A stretch of DNA of 64,000 nt, taken from Marispirochaeta sp. Lineage in GTDB: Bacteria; Spirochaetota; Spirochaetia; JC444; Marispirochaetaceae. The stretch's first letter is position 1; each line of letters begins with the position of its first letter. The stretch covers positions 1,612,001 to 1,676,000 of the forward strand of contig NZ_OY764209.1 in NCBI RefSeq assembly GCF_963668165.1. Direction: 5' to 3'. Below the pieces are notes generated by a model. That model ran no database searches and was not told the DNA's origin. It saw only the letters and a program-made list of their open reading frames with translations. The position numbers were made by a program, and so were the translations under genes. Below, piece after piece: positions 59,530-64,000 of the stretch.

Positions 59530-61011
59530 CTATTTTTTGCCTATATGAATCCGGCTGCTTAAAGTTTCCCGTTCATCGTCAATTATCCGGTACCAGGTAT
59601 ATTTCTGGTTCTCCTTCATTATCTGATCAAGCCCTTTCTGTTTAAGCTGATCATAGATCTCTCTGCTTTTTGAGGCTTTAAGAAAAAGATCCCGCTGTGA
59701 AAGCTCGAGGACTTTGTTGATCATATCAGGGAGCTGGTCTTCCAGATATTTGTAAAACTCCTGTTCTATCAGGCTGTACTTTTGCAGTATCTGGTCGGTA
59801 TAGATCATGAGAATCGGATCGGCATTCCGCAGCAGGGTCAGGGACTCCCGGAGTTCCCGCAAAATGGCTATGGGGCGGTGATAATCGCTGCCGGATTTAT
59901 ACAGTTCCAGGGCCTGTGTACACTTTCTCAGAAGGTCGCTTCTGCTGAGTTCGCCGATTTTAATCTGTTTTGCCGAGCTGATGACCCGGGAGAATACATT
60001 TATCAGGGAGGTAAATATCAGGTCTCGCCAGCGCTCCTTTTCTATGGCGGAATAGAGTTTGAGCAGATGGCTCTGGTAGATCAGTTTTTCCTTCTGGGAT
60101 TTCTTGAACAGGATTTCAAATACCGTCAGTTCCATTCCCTTGAACTGGAATCTGCCGAGGTTGAAATAGCTGACCTCGTCAAGCAGGTCCGCTTCCGCTC
60201 CAGGCCTCTCTTTCTGCAGCTGATGAACAACATGATTGGTGGCCAGGATTTTGGTATCTGTGGGGGCAAGGGTATTGGCAAAGCCCTGAAGCCTGGCGGC
60301 GGTATTGATTATGTCTCCGGAGATGTCACCGTCCTGGGTTATTACCAGGGGGGTATATGCCCTGCCGCCGGCTATTCCGCCTGAGACAGCCATGTCCGGT
60401 AGAATTATCTTGTGCACGATTCTGCTTTCCTGCAGCTTTTTACTTTTTACAACCCTGCGGCGGGAAAAGTAGTCCGCAATATTCACTGTTGCCGAGCTTA
60501 TGCCCCGGGGATCGTCGGAAATCAGGATAATCGCGTCGCCCTCGCTGCGCCAGCTCAAGGTGCCGAAGCTTTTTGCGATCCTGCGGATATCATCCTGGAT
60601 GCATTCGTCCAGCAGCATCAGCATCGATAGATTGCGTCGGTTCTTCAGGCAAAAGGCGGAGTACCCGTGAATGTCGAGAATCGCCGCGTACACCGTGGAA
60701 ATGGAGGTGTTCCGTTTAAGGTCGCCGGTTCCCGGGACTCCTGGAAATGGTAATACCAATTCTTTCCAAAGCCCCGGGAACTCCTTTTCGTCCAGGGGTG
60801 CAAAAACACCCCAGTTAAGTTCTTTAATAAGGTGAAAGACCTTTTTAAAAACCCGCAGGTTTGATTCTGTACGGGGCAGAGGGTCCACATACTCCATGAG
60901 GCGCGAGAAGCTTCTGATTGAACGGTTTATAACCCGGTTATAGAGATGTTCGAAGAGTTCGTAAGGGGATGTTTCAAGGTTGTAGTCATCTAGAGTTTTC
61001 ATTGTTTCCAT
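59530..61011 (-). CDS. Class III nucleotidyl cyclase-domain protein
   Basis: A 493-residue soluble protein. A helical N-terminus (1-95) precedes a class III cyclase domain (about 105-290) with metal-binding Asp113 (LDIHGYSAF) and Asp159 (EGDAII) and transition-state residues Asn236 and Arg240 in SGDIINTAARLQG. These suggest real cAMP or cGMP synthesis, although the substrate-selecting residues were not identified. The rest (to 493) is a helical region of unknown role. It could supply the stand-alone cyclic-nucleotide protein at 47.8 kb. It has no membrane segment. ATG 61011 is used; ATG 61002 is alternative. Confidence 0.8.
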   Translation of the reverse strand: METMKTLDDYNLETSPYELFEHLYNRVINRSIRSFSRLMEYVDPLPRTESNLRVFKKVFHLIKELNWGVFAPLDEKEFPGLWKELVLPFPGVPGTGDLKRNTSISTVYAAILDIHGYSAFCLKNRRNLSMLMLLDECIQDDIRRIAKSFGTLSWRSEGDAIILISDDPRGISSATVNIADYFSRRRVVKSKKLQESRIVHKIILPDMAVSGGIAGGRAYTPLVITQDGDISGDIINTAARLQGFANTLAPTDTKILATNHVVHQLQKERPGAEADLLDEVSYFNLGRFQFKGMELTVFEILFKKSQKEKLIYQSHLLKLYSAIEKERWRDLIFTSLINVFSRVISSAKQIKIGELSRSDLLRKCTQALELYKSGSDYHRPIAILRELRESLTLLRNADPILMIYTDQILQKYSLIEQEFYKYLEDQLPDMINKVLELSQRDLFLKASKSREIYDQLKQKGLDQIMKENQKYTWYRIIDDERETLSSRIHIGKK

Positions 61012-61062
61012 GTACAGAGTACTGAAAATAGCAGGCCCCGGCCAGACCCATGATCCCCGGGG

Positions 61063-62127
61063 CTACAGCCATTTCTTTTTCTTGAAGTACAGGAGCATGC
61101 CGACGGCAACCAGGGCCATTACTCCCATAATGGCAGGATAGCCCAGAGGCCAGGAAAGTTCCGGCATGATTTCGAAATTCATGCCGTATATCCCGGCGAT
61201 ATAGGTAAGGGGTATGAATATGGTGGCCACGATGGTCAGTACCCGCATGATGCTGTTGGTAGAGTTGCTTACCTTGCTCTGGTAGGAGTCCATCAGACCC
61301 TTCATGCTGTCCCGCATCAGCTCTATCCAGTCGATAATCTGAACAATATGATCGTGGAGGTCACGGAAGAATATCTGGACCTCTTCGGAAACGGATGGGA
61401 TCTGTCCACGCATCAGAGCGGAGGCCGCCTCACGCATGGGCCAGACCGCCCGGCGCAGGGAGAGGAGTTCCCTGGTTAGGGCATGCACCCGGGCTGAAGG
61501 GTCCGGACCGTCTTCGAACAGGACCTGCTCTTCCATTTCTTCGAACTCCTCCCGCAGGTCTTCAAGAACAAGAAAGTAGTTGTCCACCACTGCATCGGCC
61601 AGGCAGTAGGCCAGGTAATCGGCATTCATCTTCCGCACCCGTCCCAGTCCTTCCGTAAGGCGCCGGCGGACCGGGTCAAAGACGTCCCCGGGGTGTTCCT
61701 GAAAAGAGAGAACATAGTCCCTGCCGGAAATAATACTGACCTGCTCGGTTTCGACGGTTTTTTCTTCCATGTTCCAGGTGAGCATATGGAGCAGCAGAAA
61801 GAGCTGGTCCCCGTACTCGTCAGCCTTTGGACGCTGCCCGGTATGCTGGATATTCTCGGCGGCTATGGGGTGTATGCCGAAGCGCCGGGTGATGCTTTTC
61901 AGCAATCCAGAGTCATGGACCCCGGGGATATCCAGCCACAGGATGCGGCCATCCTTTGTAAGATCCTCCAGGGAGTCCTCCGCGGGGATCTTCTGTTCCT
62001 CGATGAAGTCGGCATTATAACGGAACAGGGTCATTTCTACCGGCTGCCCGGTGGCCCGGGGTTCATCGACTATTGATCCGGGGGCAACTCCTATGCGGCG
62101 TGAAAAAAGTTTCGCGAAGCGTTTCAT
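61063..62127 (-). CDS. corA: CorA-family magnesium/cobalt transporter
   Basis: A 354-residue CorA. An N-terminal cytoplasmic funnel (long helices ending DYLAYCLADAVVDNYFLVLE, EEMEEQVLFEDG) is followed by two membrane helices and the GMN filter motif at 315-317 (AGIYGMNFE). It carries Mg2+, Co2+ or Ni2+ inward. Divalent-cation import fits the nickel need of the LarA homologue only speculatively. The start overlaps the upstream PAS gene by four bases (ATGA), and the gap to the cyclase gene is 51 bases. Confidence 0.94.
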   Translation of the reverse strand: MKRFAKLFSRRIGVAPGSIVDEPRATGQPVEMTLFRYNADFIEEQKIPAEDSLEDLTKDGRILWLDIPGVHDSGLLKSITRRFGIHPIAAENIQHTGQRPKADEYGDQLFLLLHMLTWNMEEKTVETEQVSIISGRDYVLSFQEHPGDVFDPVRRRLTEGLGRVRKMNADYLAYCLADAVVDNYFLVLEDLREEFEEMEEQVLFEDGPDPSARVHALTRELLSLRRAVWPMREAASALMRGQIPSVSEEVQIFFRDLHDHIVQIIDWIELMRDSMKGLMDSYQSKVSNSTNSIMRVLTIVATIFIPLTYIAGIYGMNFEIMPELSWPLGYPAIMGVMALVAVGMLLYFKKKKWL

Positions 62128-62912
62128 TGACTCTCCTTCTTTCCTCTTCGGAACATTCCCATTAATCGGTTCTGGAGGCTGATCTCCTTCTTTTTCGTTT
62201 CCTGTACATTCTGATTGTAAAGGAAAGGCCGTTTTTCGGCATTAAACACCACATAGGAAATCAGTCCGTCGCTGCCGGAAACAGGGTATGCAGTCAGGGG
62301 ATATCCTTCCGCTTTCAGGTCGACCGGCGAGAAGGTTTCTTCCATACCGGCGCGAAGGTCGTTGAACTGGATCTTCTTCCAGACATTTTCGACGGATTTC
62401 TGCAGTATCTCCTGTTTTTCCTGTTTCAGTACTTCCAGTAGAGAACGGCTGATAAAGACAATGTTCCCGGTACTGTCGGTTATCAGCATCTGTGCCGGAG
62501 AGTTAGAGATAATAATATCGAGGAGGGTTCCCTGTGCTGCGACCTTACGGCTTAATTTACTGTTGGCATCGGTAAGGCTGTTGTAGAGACCCTGCAAACG
62601 CCGGCCCAGGGAACCGAATCCTGCAAAATCGGTATCCCGGTTCAGGCGGCGGTATCTGCTTTGCTGGATAAGGCGGTCGAGGCGTTTTTCTACGGAGACC
62701 CCGCGGAAGGCGATAGCCCCCCAGGCTGTAAGGTAGATGATGCAGGCAATAATCGAAATAAAGAGTATCCGTTCCGCTGTAAAAACGGGATTAACCAACC
62801 CCTCTGCAGAGTCCCCGGTAATCAGCAGGTATGCCGAGATTCCCACCGATAGAATGCCAAGGGAGCCGAGAATCAGAAGGAGTAAAAATGAGCGACTTCT
62901 TTTGAGATCCAT
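62124..62912 (-). CDS. Membrane PAS-domain protein
   Basis: A 262-residue protein with two N-terminal membrane helices (about 10-30 and 48-68) and a linker, then a PAS domain (about 125-215: IIISNSPAQMLITDSTGNIV, FISRSLLEVLK). It has no kinase, cyclase or HTH output, so it may be a signalling adaptor or a partner of CorA, with which it overlaps by four bases. KtrA lies 8 bases upstream. It resembles the sensing half of a histidine kinase. Function is uncertain. Confidence 0.8.
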   Translation of the reverse strand: MDLKRSRSFLLLLILGSLGILSVGISAYLLITGDSAEGLVNPVFTAERILFISIIACIIYLTAWGAIAFRGVSVEKRLDRLIQQSRYRRLNRDTDFAGFGSLGRRLQGLYNSLTDANSKLSRKVAAQGTLLDIIISNSPAQMLITDSTGNIVFISRSLLEVLKQEKQEILQKSVENVWKKIQFNDLRAGMEETFSPVDLKAEGYPLTAYPVSGSDGLISYVVFNAEKRPFLYNQNVQETKKKEISLQNRLMGMFRRGKKESQ

Positions 62913-62920
62913 ACGTCCCC

Positions 62921-63619
62921 CTAAATCTCACTAAAGGCAGAGATGTTTTCGTTTCTTCCCACAACCAGCAGGATATCCTGTTCCTGAAGGACCTCCTCCC
63001 CCCCGGGAAAGATGAGATTTTCGCTTTTTGTGGGGTTCCCGATTTCGTCAACACCGTAATTGTAACGCCGGATGGCGATGACGTTGATCTGCAGGCGCTT
63101 GCGCAGGTCCAGCTCAATCAGCTGCTTGCCGAAGAAATCCTTTGGCCCCCGGACCTCGGCTACGCTTATTTCTCCGGAAAGGGGAATCCTGTCCAGCACA
63201 TCCGGGGCAATCAGCCGATTCGCGAGTCTGGTTCCCCCATCGATCTCGACATTGACTATTTCATCCGCCCCGACCTGTCGCAGTACCTGGTGATGCAGAT
63301 CGGTCAGGGACCTGGCGATAATATAGGGTACCCCCAGGCGCTTGAGTATAGCTGTTGTCAGGATGCTGGCCTCGAAGCTGTCGCCAATGGCTACAATTCC
63401 GATATCCACATCCTCCAGGTCCAGTTCACCCATGCGGGCCTCGTCGGTTGAATCAAGATGCACCGCCTGGGTTACGCTGTTCTTTATTCTGTCAATCAAC
63501 AGCTCGTCGGAATCTACGGCAATAACGGTACCGCCCTTTTCTTCCAAAACTTCGCATAAACGGCTGCCGAAGCTGCCGAGGCCGATAACCAGATAGTTTT
63601 TATTTGCTTCTTTTGCCAT
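62921..63619 (-). CDS. KtrA/TrkA-type potassium uptake regulator
   Basis: A 232-residue RCK protein. The N-terminal RCK_N has the nucleotide site GLGSFGSRL and VDSD, and the C-terminal RCK_C spans about 145-225 (VRGPKDFFGKQLIEL). It gates the KtrB/TrkH potassium channel in response to ATP/ADP or NAD(H). It starts 13 bases after the KtrB-like stop, so the two form one transcript reading leftwards. Confidence 0.93.
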   Translation of the reverse strand: MAKEANKNYLVIGLGSFGSRLCEVLEEKGGTVIAVDSDELLIDRIKNSVTQAVHLDSTDEARMGELDLEDVDIGIVAIGDSFEASILTTAILKRLGVPYIIARSLTDLHHQVLRQVGADEIVNVEIDGGTRLANRLIAPDVLDRIPLSGEISVAEVRGPKDFFGKQLIELDLRKRLQINVIAIRRYNYGVDEIGNPTKSENLIFPGGEEVLQEQDILLVVGRNENISAFSEI

Positions 63620-63632
63620 GCTTTACTCCAGT

Positions 63633-64000
63633 TTATCCAATTGAAAGATCCGTTACCGGATAACGTATTTCCACGCGCTGCTGACCGGAACCGGCGGCGG
63701 CAATAAAGGTCAGAGGGCCGATACGGCCCAGGAACATCAGGATGATTATGACACATTTTCCCAGGGGACTTAAATCGCCGGTGATCCCCGCAGAAAGTCC
63801 GACAGTGCCGAAGGCGGAAACCGCTTCAAAGAGGATCTTGATTGCCGGGGCATCTTCGGTCAGCATCAGGATAAAGGTACCCAGAAAAACCGTCACCAGA
63901 CCGAAGGTCGCAATGGTAAAGGATTTGAGGACGATGTCGCTGCTCAGAGAAGAACGGAACAGGGTTATCTCCTTTGATTCCCTCAGCAGACTGCGGAAAT
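63633..64000 (-). CDS. KtrB/TrkH potassium channel subunit, N-terminus outside
   Basis: The last 121 or so residues of the pore subunit, running off the right edge. The final selectivity-filter region AFGTVGLSAGITGDLSPLGK and the MFLGRIGPLT loop are characteristic of KtrB/TrkH. It co-operates with the RCK protein encoded next to take up K+. The reading frame is open to the window edge, so the start is not seen. Confidence 0.92.
   Translation of the reverse strand, partial: FRSLLRESKEITLFRSSLSSDIVLKSFTIATFGLVTVFLGTFILMLTEDAPAIKILFEAVSAFGTVGLSAGITGDLSPLGKCVIIILMFLGRIGPLTFIAAAGSGQQRVEIRYPVTDLSIG

Overview
The window reads as a chromosomal segment of a free-living, probably anaerobic or facultative spirochaete (Spirochaetales-like). 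This is an inference from several signs: the exported TRAP binding protein whose signal peptide ends in FAGGQ, a small LA_3696-type coiled-coil protein, a Gld-type ABC exporter followed by a DUF4340 protein, an oxygen-sensitive glycyl radical enzyme and a two-gene SUF (SufC plus one SufB/D) system. Base composition looks mid-50s GC by eye (not computed), except for one clearly AT-rich gap at 29.5-29.9 kb. I see no rRNA, tRNA, CRISPR array or insertion sequence.

Layout. 0-6 kb: end of a CARDB lipoprotein gene, a DUF554 membrane protein, a frameshifted auxin-efflux-type carrier, a GAF-GGDEF cyclase, Mn-type superoxide dismutase and a ROK regulator. 6-15.4 kb: a very large alpha-2-macroglobulin-like lipoprotein whose stop overlaps the start of a class 1C penicillin-binding protein, then a convergent THUMP RNA methylase. 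15.4-25.9 kb: a same-strand catabolic locus, the most interesting region. Two identical 12-bp LacI-type operators sit in its promoter. The genes are a glycyl radical enzyme activase, a glycyl radical enzyme (GRE), TRAP transporter subunits P, Q and M, a LacI repressor, an aldo/keto reductase, a LarA-family (nickel-pincer) racemase or epimerase and a cyclophilin-fold protein, closed by a terminator. Each member is recognisable but the combination and the substrate are not known to me.

25.9-35 kb: 5-formyl-THF cyclo-ligase, glycogen debranching enzyme, a LuxR regulator, an AT-rich gap with a strong hairpin, a broken MFS remnant, an AraC regulator, and a SNF2 helicase with a partner protein resembling the XPB/Helicase_C_3 region. 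35-48 kb: isoaspartyl methyltransferase, a DUF2264 protein, exported MsrA, nitroreductase, 2-keto-3-deoxygluconate-type kinase, ferredoxin, an unusual GNAT/histidine-kinase fusion, two SpoU methyltransferases, an RRM protein, a PrsW-type membrane protein, a glycerate-type dehydrogenase, YhcH, a broken Ada-type repair gene and a cyclic-nucleotide-binding protein. 48-64 kb: FtsH, SufC-SufB/D, LA_3696, a PadR regulator and methyltransferase with matched operators, a GldA/F/G-DUF4340 exporter, an acidic hypothetical protein, a class III cyclase, CorA, a PAS protein, and KtrA with the end of KtrB.

Working together: the 15-26 kb locus looks like uptake of a small acid or sulfonate through TRAP, stereochemical change at an alpha-hydroxy carbon by the LarA homologue, radical C-O, C-S or C-C cleavage by the GRE, and aldehyde or ketone reduction by the AKR, all under one LacI repressor. 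Three genes are visibly damaged (AEC carrier, MFS remnant, Ada). Several coding starts here are moved inward from the longest open frame because of a better ribosome binding site.
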